From positions 682,001-746,000 of the forward strand of contig JAWQEG010001420.1 of NCBI GenBank assembly GCA_033782935.1: a stretch of 64,000 nucleotides of DNA. The letters run 5' to 3'. This DNA is from Petrolisthes cinctipes. Lineage: Eukaryota; Arthropoda; Malacostraca; Decapoda; Porcellanidae. The number at the start of each line of letters is the position of its first letter. Positions within the stretch are counted from its first letter, which is position 1. Shown in pieces: positions 34,139-45,466 of the stretch. Made by a program: the position numbers and the translations under genes. The notes beneath the pieces are model-generated. The model was not told where the DNA came from. It was given only the letters and a program-made list of their open reading frames with translations, and ran no database searches.

Positions 34139-36777
34139 GTCTAAAACATGCTGAAAATCGATATTTTAGGTGCCCAAAGTCAATATGTGTATGCATCTTC
34201 TGTACCCGTGTATATCTCAAATTCAGGCTGAAAACACCCGAAAATTCAAATTATTTGGTTCCCAGAAGCGATCTCTACATGCCTACTCCGTTTTAGAGTA
34301 TTTTCAAAATACAGGCATAAAACATGCTGAAATTCGATATTTTAGTTGCCAAAAGCAATATGTGTATGCATCTTCTCTACCCGTTTATATCTCAAATTCA
34401 GGCTCAAAACACCCGAAAACTCGATATTTTTGGGTCCAATAAGCGATCTGTACATGCCTACTCAGTGACAGAATATTTTCAAATTACAGACCAAAAACAT
34501 GCTAAAAAACGATATTTTAGGTGCCCAAATCGATATGTGCATGCATCTTCAGTATACGTTTGTATCTCAAATTCAGGCTCAAAACATCCAAAAAATCGAT
34601 ATTTTTGGGTCCAAGAAGCGATTTGTACATGCCTACTCAGTAATAGAATATTTTTAAGATTCAGGCCGAAAAAATGCTGAAAATCGATATTTTAGGTGCC
34701 CAAAATCGATATATGCATGCATCTTCTGTACCCGTTTATGTCCCAAATTCAGGCTCAAAACACCCTAAAATTCGATATTTTTGGGTCCAAAAAGCGATCT
34801 GTACATGCCTACTCAGTGCTAGAATATTTTCAAAATATAGGCCCAAAACATGCTAAATATGGATATTTTGGGTGCAAAAAGTCTATATATTCATGCATCT
34901 TTTGTAGCCGTTTATATCTCAAATTCAGGCTCAAAACACCCAAAAAATCGATATTTTTGGGTCCCAGAAGCGATCTGTACATGCCTACTCAATGTTAAAA
35001 TATTTTCAAAATACAGGCAGAAAAACAAGTTTAAATCGATATTTTAGGTGCGCAAGTCAATATGTGCTTGCATTTTCTGTACCCATTTACATCCCAAATT
35101 CAGGCTTAAAACACCCGAAAATTCGATGTTTTTGGGTCCCAGAAGCGATATGTACATGCCTACTCCGTGTTAGAGTATTTTCATAATACAGGCCCAAAAC
35201 ATGCTGAAAATCGATATTTTAGGTGCCTAAAGTAAATATGTGTATGAATCTTCTGTACACGTTTATATCCCAAATTCAGACTCAAAACACCCGAAAATTC
35301 GATATTTTTGGGTCCCAGAAGCAATCTGTACATGCCTACTCCGAATTAGAGTATTTTCATAATACAGGCCCAAAACATGCTGAAAATCGATATTTTAGGT
35401 GCTTAAAGTCAATATGTGTATGCATCTTCAGTACCCGTTTATATCTCAAATTCAGGCTCAAAACACCCGAAAATTCGATATTTTTGGGTCCCAGAAGCGA
35501 TCTGTACATGCCTACTCAATGTTAGAATATTTTCAAAACACAGTCACAAAAACAAGTTGAAAATAGATATTTTATGTGCCCAAAATTGATATGTGCATGG
35601 ATCTTCTGTACCCGTTTATGTCCCAAATTCAGGCTTAAAACACCCGAAAATTAAATATTTTTGGAACCCAGAAGCGATCTGTACATGCCTACTTAATGTT
35701 AGAATATTTTAAAAATACAGGCACAAAAACAAGTTGAATATCGATGTTTTAGGTGCCCAAAATCGATATGTGCATGCATCTTCAGTACCCGTTTATATCT
35801 CAAATTCTGGCTCAAAACACCCGAAAATTCGATATTTTTGGGTCCCAGAAGAGATCGGTACATGACTATTCCCGGTTAAAGTATTTTAAAAATACAGGCC
35901 CAAAACATGCTGAAAATCGATATTTTAGGTGCCCAAAGTCAATATGTGAATGCATCTTCTGTACCCGTTTATATCTCAAATTCAGGCTTAAAACACCTGA
36001 AAATTCGATATTTTTTGTTTCCGGAAGAGATATGTACATGCCTACTCAGTGTTAGAGTATTTTCAAAATACAGACCTAAAACATGCTGAAAATTGTTATT
36101 TCAGGTGCCCAAAGTCGATATGTGAATGCATCTTCAGTACCCGTTTATATCTCAAATTCAATCTCAAAACACCTGAAAATTCGATATTTTTGGGTCCCAG
36201 AAGCGATCTGTACATGCCTACTCCGTGTTAGAATATTTTTATAATACAGGCCCAAAACATGCTGAAAATCGATATTTTAGGTACCCAAAGTCAATATATG
36301 TATGTATCTTCAGTACCCGTTTATATCTCAAATTCAGGATCAAAACACCCAAAAATTCGATATTTTTGGGTCCCAGAAGCGATCTGTACATGCCTACTTA
36401 GTAACAGAATATTTTCAAAATACAAGTCAAAATATGATAAAAAACGATATTTTAGGTGCCCAAAGTCGATATGTGCATGCATCTTCTGTATTCGTTTATA
36501 TCTCAAATTCAGGCTCAAAACACCCGAAAATTCCATTTTTTTGGGTCCCAGAAGCGATCTGTACATGCCTACTCAATGTTAGAATACTTTCAAAACACAG
36601 GCAAAAAAACAAGTTGAAAATCAATATTTTAGGTGTCCAAAATCGATATGTGCATGCATCTTCTGTACCCGTTTATATCTCAAATTCAGGCTCAAAACAC
36701 CCTAAAATTCGATATTTTTGGTTCCCAGAAGCGATCTGTACAAGCCTACTCCGTGTTAGAGTATTTTCAAAATACAG
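34139..36777 (+). repeat. Satellite 2 HOR I, copy 2 (about 2,639 bp, 15 monomers)
   Basis: Landmark spacing is 2,639 bp between the GGTTCCCAGAAGCGATCTCTACATG units near 34,256 and 36,895. It contains one copy rather than two of the 882-bp block. Relative to copy 1 it also lacks one 176-bp monomer around 36,715: offsets to copy 1 change from 2,815 to 2,639 bp there. Confidence 0.8.
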
Positions 36778-38320
36778 GTCTAAAACATGCTGAAAATCGA
36801 TATTTTAGGTGCCCAAAGTCAATATGTGTATGCATCTTCTGTACCCGTGTATATCTCAAATTCAGGCTGAAAACACCCGAAAATTCAAATTATTTGGTTC
36901 CCAGAAGCGATCTCTACATGCCTTCTCCGTTTTAGAGTATTTTCAAAATACAGGCATAAAACATGCTGAAATTCGATATTTTAGTTGCCAAAAGCAATAT
37001 GTGTATGCATCTTCTCTACCCGTTTATATCTCAAATTCAGGCTCAAAACACCCGAAAACTCGATATTTTTGGGTCCAATAAGCGATCTGTACATGCCTAC
37101 TCAGTGACAGAATATTTTCAAATTACAGACCAAAAACATGCTAAAAATCGATATTTTAGGTGCCCAAAGTCGATATGTGCATGCATCTTCAGTACACGTT
37201 TATATCTCAAATTCAGGCTCAAAACATCCAAAAAATCGATATTTTTGGGTCCAAGAAGCGATGTGTACATGCCTACTCAGTAATAGAATATTTTTAAGAT
37301 TCAGTCCGAAAAAATGCTGAAAATCGATATTTTAGGTGCCCAAAATCGATATATGCATGCATCTTCTGTACCCGTTTATGTCCCAAATTCAGGCTCAAAA
37401 CACCCTAAAATTCGATATTTTTGGGTCCAAAAAGCGATCTGTACATGCCTACTCAGTGCTAGAATATTTTCAAAATATAGGCCCAAAACATGCTAAATAT
37501 GGATATTTTGGGTGCACAAAGTCTATATATGCATGCATCTTTTATAGCCGTTTATATCTCAAATTCAGGCTCAAAACACCCAAAAAATCGATATTTTTGG
37601 GTCCCAGAAGCGATCTGTACATGCCTATTCAATGTTAAAATATTTTCAAAATACAGGCAGAAAAACAATTTAAAATCGATATTTTAGGTGCCCAAGTCAA
37701 TATGTGCTTGCATTTTCTGTACCCATTTACATCCCAAATTCAGGCTTAAAACACCCGAAAATTCGATGTTTTTGGGTCCCAGAAGCGATATGTACATGCC
37801 TACTCCGTGTTAGAATATTTTTATAATACAGGCCCAAAACATGCTGAAAATCGATATTTTAGGTGCCCAAAGTCAATATATGTATGTATCTTCAGTACCC
37901 GTTTATATCTCAAATTCAGGATCAAAACACCCAAAAATTCGATATTTTTGGGTCCCAGAAGCGATCTGTACATGCCTAATCAGTAACAGAATATTTTCAA
38001 AATACAAGTCAAAATATGCTGAAAAACGATATTTTAGGTGCCCAAAGTCGATATGTGCATGCATCTTCTGTACCCGTTTATATCTCAAATTCAGGCTCAA
38101 AACACCCGAAAATTCCATTTTTTTTGATCCCAGAAGCGATCTGTACATGCCTACTCAATGTTAGAATACTTTCAAAACACAGGCACAAAAACAAGTTGAA
38201 AATCAATATTTTAGGTGTCCAAAATCGATATGTGCATGCATCTTCTGTACCCGTTTATATTTCAAATTCAGGCTCAAAACACCCGAAAATTCCATTTTTC
38301 TGGTTACCAGAAGCGATATG
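36778..38320 (+). repeat. Satellite 2 HOR I, copy 3, shortened
   Basis: This follows the same monomer order as copies 1 and 2 through the TATGGATATTTTGGG unit at 37,498. It then jumps to the unit with GTCAATATATGTATGTATC (37,873; compare 33,475 and 36,290), dropping the 882-bp block entirely. It ends at the MITE insertion. Confidence 0.75.
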
Positions 38321-38322
38321 TA
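38321..38322 (+). repeat. TA target duplication, left of snap-back MITE
   Basis: The flank reads AAGCGATATG-TA-CAGTCTGCGG. The satellite variant here has GATATGTACATG for GATCTGTACATG, so the target is the same TGTACA. Confidence 0.8.
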
Positions 38323-38390
38323 CAGTCTGCGGCAAAAGTCCTGTCGCCTTACTTGCTTCACCGAGGCACGCGATGTTCATCGCCTCGAGA
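38323..38390 (+). repeat. Left arm of the snap-back MITE
   Basis: Contains AAGTCCTGTCGCCTTACTTG, GCTTCACCGAGGCACGC and CCTCGAGA. Pairs with 38,418-38,485. Confidence 0.88.
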
Positions 38391-38417
38391 TTATTAGGTA
38401 TAGAAAACATGTGTATT

Positions 38418-38485
38418 TCTCGAGTCCATGAACATTGTGAGTCTCGGTGAAGCAGGTGAGGCGACAGGACTTCTGCCGCCGACTG
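38418..38485 (-). repeat. Right arm of the snap-back MITE
   Basis: Contains TCTCGAGTCCATGAACATTG, CTCGGTGAAGCAGGTG and AGGCGACAGGACTT. The innermost pairing word is CTCGAG, which is itself a palindrome. Confidence 0.88.
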
Positions 38486-38487
38486 TA
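38486..38487 (+). repeat. TA target duplication, right of snap-back MITE
   Basis: The flank reads GCCGACTG-TA-CATGCCTAATCC. The satellite monomer resumes in register. Confidence 0.8.
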
Positions 38488-41400
38488 CATGCCTAATCCG
38501 TGTTAGAGTATTTTCAAAATACAGGCCTAAAACATGCTGAATTTCGGTATTTTAGGTGCCCAAAGTCAATATGTGTATGCATCTTCTGTACCCGTGTATA
38601 TATAAAATTCAGGCTCAAAATACCCGAAAAATTCGATATTTTTGGGTCCAAGAGGCAATCTTTACATGCCTACTCCGTGTTAGAGTATTTTCAAATTACA
38701 GGCCCATAATATGCTGAAAATCGATATTTCAGGTGCCCAAAGTCGATATGTGCATGCATCTTTAGTACCCGTTTATATCTCAAATTAAGGCTCAAAACAC
38801 CTGAAAATTCGATATTTTTTGGTTCCCAGAAGCGATCTGTACATGCCTACTTTGTTTTAGAGTATTTTCAAAATACAGGCCCAAAACATGCTGAAATTCG
38901 ATATTTTAGTTGCCAAAAGCAATATGTGTATGCATCTTCTCTACCCGTTTATATCTCAAATTCAGGCTCAAAACACCCGAAAACTTGATATTTTTGGGTC
39001 CAATAAGCGATCTGTACATGCCTACTCAGTGACAGAATATTTTCAAATTACAGACCAAAAACATACTGAAAATCGATATTTTAGGTGCCCAAAGTCGATA
39101 TGTGCATGCATCTTCAGTACACGTTTATATCTCAAATTCAGGCTCAAAACACCCGAAAATTCCATTTTTTTGGGTCCCAGAAGCGATCTGTACATGCCTA
39201 TTCAATGTTAGAATACTTTCAAAACACAGGCACAAAAACAAGTTGAAAATCAATATTTTAGGTGTCCAAAATCGATATGTGCATGCATCTTCAGTACTCG
39301 TTTATATCTCAAATTCAGGCTCAAAACACCCGAAAATTCGATACTTTTGGGTCCCAGAAGCGATCTGTACATGCCTACTCAATGCTAGAATTTTTTCAAA
39401 ATATAGGCCCAAAACATGCTGAAAATCGATATTTTAGGTGCCCAAAGTCAATATGTGTATGCATCTTCTGTACCCGTGTATATCTCAAATTCAGGCTCAA
39501 AACACCCGAAAACTCGATATTTTTGGGTCCAATAAGCGATCTGTACATGCCTACTTAGTGACAGAATATTTTCAAATTACAGACCAAAAACATGCTGAAA
39601 ATTGATATTTCAGGTGCCCGAAGTCGATATGTGCATGCATCTTCAGTACCCGTTTATATCTCAAATTCAGGCTCAAAACACCCGAAAATTCGATATTTTT
39701 GGGTCCCAGAAGCGATCTGTACATGCCTAATCATTGCTAGAATTTTCTCAAAATACAGACCCAAACATGCCGAAAATCGATATTTTAGGTGCCCAAAGTC
39801 AATATGTGCATGCATCTTCAGTACTTGTTTATATCTCAAATTCAGACTCAAAACACCCGAAAATTCAATATTTTTGAGTACCAGAAACGATCTGTACATG
39901 CCTAAGCAGTAATAGAATATTTAAAAAAACACGCCCAAAACATGCTAAAAATCGATATTTTAGGTGCCCAAAGTCGATATGTGCATGCATCTTCTGTACA
40001 CGTTTATATCTCAAATTCAGGCTCAAAACACCCGAATATTCGATTTTATTTTGGTCCAAAAGCGATTTGTACATGTCTACTTAGTGCTAGAATATTTTCA
40101 AAATACAGGCCCAAAATATGCTGAAAATCGATATTTTAGGTGCCCAAAGTCGATATGTGCTTGCATCTTCAGTAACCGTTTATATCTCAAATTCATGCTC
40201 AAAACACCCGAAAACTCGATATTTTTGGGTCCCAGAAGCGATCTGTACATGCCTACTCCGTGTTAAAGTATTTTTAAAATACAGGCCCAAAACATGTTGA
40301 AAATCGATATTTTAGGTACCCAAAGTCAATATGTGAATACATCTTCTGTACCCGTTTATATCTCAAATTCATCTCAAAACACCCGAAAATTCGATATTTT
40401 TGGTTCCCAGAAGCGATCTGTACATACCTACTCCGTGATAGAGTATTTTCAAAATACAGGCCTAAAACATGCTGAAATTCGATATTTTAGGTGCCCAAAG
40501 TCAATATGTGTATGCATCTCCTGTACCCGTGTATATCTCAAATTCAGGCTCAAAACACCCGAAAATTTCGATATTTTTGGGTCCCAGAGGCAATCTGTAC
40601 ATGCCTACTCCGTGTTAGAGTATCTTTAAAATACAGGCCCAAAACATGCTGAAAATTGATATTTCAGGGGCCCAAAGTCGATATGTGCATGCATCTTCAG
40701 TACCCGTTTATATCTCAAATTCAGGCTCAAAACACCCGAAAATTCGATATTTTTGGGTCCCAGAAGCGATCTGTACATGCCTAATCATTGCTAGAGTTTT
40801 CTCAAAATACAGACCCAAACATGCTGAAAATCGATATTTTAGATGCCCAAAGTCAATATGTCCATGCATCTTCAGTACTCGTTTATAACTCAAATTCAGA
40901 CTCAAAACACCCGAAAATTCGATATTCACAGAAGCGATCTGTACATGCCTACGCAGTAAAAGAATATTTAAAAAAACACGCCCAAAACATGCTGAAAATC
41001 GATATTTTAGGTGCCCAAAGTCGATATGTGCCTGCATCTTCTGTACACGATTATATCTCAAATTCAGGCTCAAAACACCCGAATATTCGATTTTATTTTG
41101 GCCCAGAAGCGATCTGTACAAGCCTACTTAGTGCTAGAATATTTTCAAATTACAGGCCCAAAACATGATGAAAATCGATATTTTAGGTGTCCAAAGTCGA
41201 TATGTGCTTGCATCTTCAGTAGCCGTTTATATCTCAAATTCATGCTCAAAACACCCGAAAACTCGATATTTTTGGGCCCCAGAAGCGATCTGTACATGCC
41301 TACTCAATAATAGAACATTTTCAAAATTAAGGTCTAAAACATGCTGAAAATCGATATTTTAGGTGCCCAAAGCCGATATATGCTTGCATCTTCAGTAACC

Positions 41401-43090
41401 GTTTATATCTCAAATTCATGCTCAAAACTCCCGAAAACTCGATATTTTTGGGTCCCAGAAGCGATCTGTACATGCCTACTCAGTGCTAGAATATTTTCAA
41501 AATTTAGGCAAAAAACAGGCTAAAAATCGATATTTTAGGTCCCCAAAGTCGATATGTGCATGCATCTTCTGTACCCGTTTATATCTCAAATTCAGGCTCA
41601 AAAAACCCGAAAATTCAATATTTTTGGGTTCCAGAAGCGATCTGTACATGCCTAATCCTTGCTAGAATTTTCTCAAGATACAGACCCAAAACATGCTGAA
41701 AATCGATATTTTAGGTGCCCAAAGTCGATATGTGCATGCATCTTCTGTACCCGTTTATATCTCAAATTCAGGATCAAAATACCCGAAAATTTGATATTTT
41801 TGGGTTCCAGAGGCGATCTATTCATGCCTACTTAATGTTAGAATATTTTCAAAATACAGGCAGAAAAACAAGTTAAAAATCGATATTTTAGGTGCCCAAG
41901 TCAATAAGTGCATGCATCTTCTGTACCCATTTACATCCCAAATTCAGGCTCAAAACACCCGAATATTCGATATTTTTGGGTCCCAGAAGCGATGTGTAGA
42001 TGCCTACTTCGTGTTTGAGTATTTTCAAATTACAGGCCCAAAATATGCTCAAAATCGATATTTTAGGTGCAAAAAGTCGATATATGCATGCATCTTCTGT
42101 ACCTGTTTATATCTCAAATTCAGGCTCAAAACACCCGAAAATTCAATATTTTTGGGTCCCAGAAGCGATCTGTACATGCCTAATCCTTGGTAGAATTTTT
42201 TCAAGATACCGACCCAAAACATGCTGAAAATCGATATTTTAGGTGCAAAAAGTCGATATGTGCATGCATATTCTGTACCCGTTTATATCCCGTATATAGG
42301 CTCAAAACATGCTAAAAATCGATATTTTAAGTGTCCAAAGTCGATATGTGCATGCATCTTCTGTACCCGTTTATATCTCAAATTCAGGCCCAAAACACCC
42401 GAAAATTCGATATTTTTGGGTTCCAGAAGCGATCTGTACATGCCTAATCATTGCTAGAATTTTCTCAAAATACAGACCCAAACATGCTGAAAATCGATAT
42501 TTTAGGTGCCCAAAGTCAATATTTCCATGCATCTTTAGTACTCGTTTATAACTCAAATTTAGACTCAAAACACCCGAAAATTCGATATTTTTGAGTCACA
42601 GAAGCGATCTGTATATGCCTACGCAGTAATAGAATATTTAAAAAAACACGCCCAAAACATGCTAAAAATCGATATTTTAGGTGCCCAAAGTCGATATGTG
42701 AATGCATCTTCTGTACACGTTTATATCTCAAATTCAGGCTCAAAACACCCGAATATTCGATTTTGTTTTGGCCCAGAAGCGATCTGTACATGCCTACTTA
42801 GTGCTAGAATATTTTCAAAATACAGGCCCAAAACATGCTGAAAATCGATATTTTAGGTGCCCAAAGTCGATATGTGCTTGCATCTTCAGTAGCCGTTTAT
42901 ATCTCAAATTTATGCTCAAAACACCCGAAAACTCGATATTTTTGGGTCCCAGAAGCGATCTGTACATGCCTAATCAGTAATAGAACATTTTCAAAATTCA
43001 GGTCTAAAACATGCTGAAAATCGATATTTTAGGTGCCCATAGACGATATGTGCTTGCATCTTCAGTAACCGTTTATATCTCAAATTCATG
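38488..43090 (+). repeat. Satellite 2, mixed-subtype block
   Basis: About 26 monomers. From about 40,035 onward a new subtype appears in which the A half starts GAATATTCGATTTTATTTTGG, near 40,035, 41,083 and 42,753. It recurs through the rest of the window and is absent upstream. Alternating subtypes create partial repeats, for example 40,640-41,300 against 42,400-42,960. Confidence 0.82.
42232..42408 (+). repeat. Half-register monomer joint (B-B), occurrence 1
   Basis: A B half starting at CGATATTTT 42,232 is followed after exactly 88 bp by another B half at 42,320, instead of by an A half. The joint lies in TATAGGCTCAAAACATGCT: B-type sequence (CCCGTTTATATCCC) passes into the A-type end (AACATGCTAAAAATCG) at the shared word CAAAACA. 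The same joint recurs at 44,078/44,166, 46,455/46,543, 52,349/52,437 and 59,297/59,385, always with the private variant CCCGTATATAGG, so all five descend from one event. Confidence 0.88.
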
Positions 43091-44866
43091 CTCAAAACAC
43101 CCGAAAACTCGATATTTTTAGGTCCCAGAAGCGATCTGTACATGCCTACTCAGTGCTAGAATATTTTCAAAATTTAGGCCAAAAATAGGCTAAAAATCGA
43201 TATTTTAGGTCCCCAAAGTCGATATGTGCATGCATCTTCTGTACCCGTTTATATCTCAAATTCAGGCTCAAAACACCCGAAAATTCAATATTTTTGGGTC
43301 CCAGAAGCGATCTGTACATGCAAAATCCTTGCTGGAATTTTCTCAAGATACAGACCCAAAACATGCTGAAAATCGATATTTTAGGTGCCCAATGTCGATA
43401 TGTGCATGCATCTTCTGTACCCGTTTATATCTCAAATTCAGGATCAAAATACCCGAAAATTTGATATTTTTGGGTTCCAGAGACGATATATTCATGCCTA
43501 CTCAATGTTAGAATATTTTCAAAATACAGGCAGAAAAACAAGTTAAAAATCGATATTTTAGGTGCCCAACTCAATAAGTACATGCATCTTCTGTACCCAT
43601 TTACATCCCAAATTCAGGCTCAAAACACCCGAATATTCGATATTTTTGGGTCCCAGAAGCGATCTGTACATGCCTACTTCGTGTTTGAGTATTTTCAAAT
43701 TACAGGCCCAAAATATGCTCAAAATCGATATTTTAGGTGCAAAAAGTCGATATGTGCATGGATCTTCAGTACCAGTTTATATCCCAAATTCAGGATTAAA
43801 ACACTCGAAAATTTAATATTTTTGGGTCCCAGAAGCGATCTGTACATGCCTACTCAGTGCTAGAATATTTTCAAAATTTAGGCCAAAAACATGCTAAAAA
43901 TCGATATTTTAGGTGCCCAACGTCGATATGTGCATGCATCTTCTGTACCCGTTTATATCTCAAATTCAGGCTCAAAACACCCGAAAATTCAATATTTTTG
44001 GGTCCCAGAAGCGATCTGTACATGCCTAATCCTTGCTAGAATTTTTTCAAGATACAGACCCAAAACATGCTGAAAATCGATATTTTAGGTGCAAAAAGTC
44101 GATATGTGCATGTATATTCTGTACCCGTTTATATCCCGTATATAGGCTCAAAACATGCTGAAATTCGATATTTTAGGTGCCCAAAGTCAATATGCGTATG
44201 AATCTTCTGTACCCGTTTATATCTCAAATTCAGGCTCAAAACACCCGAAAAATCGATATTTTTTGGGTCCCAGAAGCTATCTGTATATGCCTATTCCGTG
44301 TTATAGTTTTTTTCAAAATAAAGGCCAAAAACATGCTGAAAATCGATATATTCGGTGCCCAAAGTCGATAGGTGCATGCATTTTCGGTACCCTTTTATAT
44401 TTAAATTTAAGGATCAAAATACCCGAAAATTTGATATTTTTGGGTTCCAGAAGCGATCTCTCCATGCCTACTCAATGCTAGAATATTTTCAAATTTTAGG
44501 CCTAAAACATGCTGAAAATCGATATTTTAGGTGTCCAAAGTCGATATGTGCATGCATCTTCTGTACCCGTTTATATCTCAAATTCAGGCTCAAAACACCC
44601 GAATATTCGATTTTATTTTGGCCCAGAAGTGATCTGTACATGCCTAATCAGTGCTAGAATATTTTCAAAATATAATCCCAAAACATGCTGAAAATCGATA
44701 TATTAGGTGCCCAAAGTCGATATGTGCATGCATTTTCTGTACCTGTTTATATCTCAAATTCAGGCTCAAAACACCCGAATATTCGATTTTATTGGCGTCC
44801 AGAAGCGATCTGTACATGCCTACTCAGTGACAGAAAATTTTCAAATAACAGACCCAAAACATGCTG

Positions 44867-44953
44867 AAAATCGATATTTTAGGTGCCCAAAGTCGATATG
44901 TGTATGTATCTTCAGTACCCGTTTATATCTCAAATTCAGGCTCAAAACACCCG
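44867..44953 (+). repeat. Half B (87 bp) of a representative 176-bp monomer
   Basis: Half B runs from AAAATCGATATTTTAGG to CTCAAAACACCCG. Aligned with half A at 44,954-45,042, the shared words occur in the same order: CGATATTTT, CCCA then AAG, a GATMTGTRCATGC block (IUPAC M and R mark differences), then T-rich sequence, CAGG and CAAAACA. About two thirds of positions match by eye with only three or four single-base gaps. This shows that the 176-bp unit arose by duplication of an ancestral unit of about 88 bp. Confidence 0.85.
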
Positions 44954-45042
44954 AAAATTCGATATTTTTGGGTCCCAGAAGCGATCTGTACATACCTACT
45001 CAGTGCTTGAATATTTTCAAAATATAGGCCCAAAACATGCTG
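44954..45042 (+). repeat. Half A (89 bp) of a representative 176-bp monomer
   Basis: Half A runs from AAAATTCGATATTTTTGGG to CAAAACATGCTG. It contains the palindrome TGTACA where both transposons of this window inserted (in other monomers). In half B the equivalent site reads TGTGCATGCA, so the TGTACA palindrome is specific to half A. Confidence 0.85.
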
Positions 45043-45466
45043 AAAATCGATATTTTAGGTGCCCAAAATCGATATGTGCATACATATTCTGTACTCGTTT
45101 ATATCTCAAATTCTGGCTCAAAACACCCGAAAATTCGATATTTTTGGTTCCCAGAAGCGATCTGTACATGCCTACTCCGTGTTAGAGTATTTTCAAAATA
45201 CAGGTCTAAAACATGCTGATAATCGATATTTTAGGTGCCCAAAGTCAATATGTGTATGCATCTTCTGTACCCGTGTATACCTCAAATTCAGGCTGAAAAC
45301 ACCCGAAAAATCAATTTTTTTGGTTCCCAGAAGCGATCTGTACATGCCTACTACGTTTTAGAGTATTTTCAAAATACAGGCCCAAAACATGCTGAAATTT
45401 GATATTTTAGTTGCCAAAAGCAATATGTGTATGCATCTTCTCTACCCGTTTATATCTCAAATTCAG

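Larger units (their letters stand above)
38323..38485. mobile_element. 163-bp snap-back MITE with TA target duplication
   Basis: The ends are CAGTCTGCGGC...GCCGCCGACTG. The outer 43 bp of each side are inverted repeats with 4 mismatches. Pairing continues through GATGTTCAT and CTCGAGA to give two 68-bp arms (38,323-38,390 and 38,418-38,485) around a 27-nt loop. The GC-rich arms contrast sharply with the AT-rich satellite. It has no coding capacity. CAGT ends with TA flanks point to mobilisation by a Tc1/mariner-type transposase. The sequence is unrelated to the foldback element apart from CAGT at the ends. A transcript would fold into one long hairpin. Confidence 0.9.
43091..45466 (+). repeat. 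Satellite 2 HOR II, copy 1 (2,377 bp, 13.5 monomers)
   Basis: Every landmark is repeated 2,377 bp downstream (43,224/45,601; 43,562/45,939; 43,857/46,234; 44,155/46,532; 44,707/47,084; 45,059/47,436). 2,377 is 13.5 times 176 plus one base. The half unit comes from the B-B joint at 44,078-44,166. The copies are nearly identical, which indicates a recent duplication. Confidence 0.92.
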
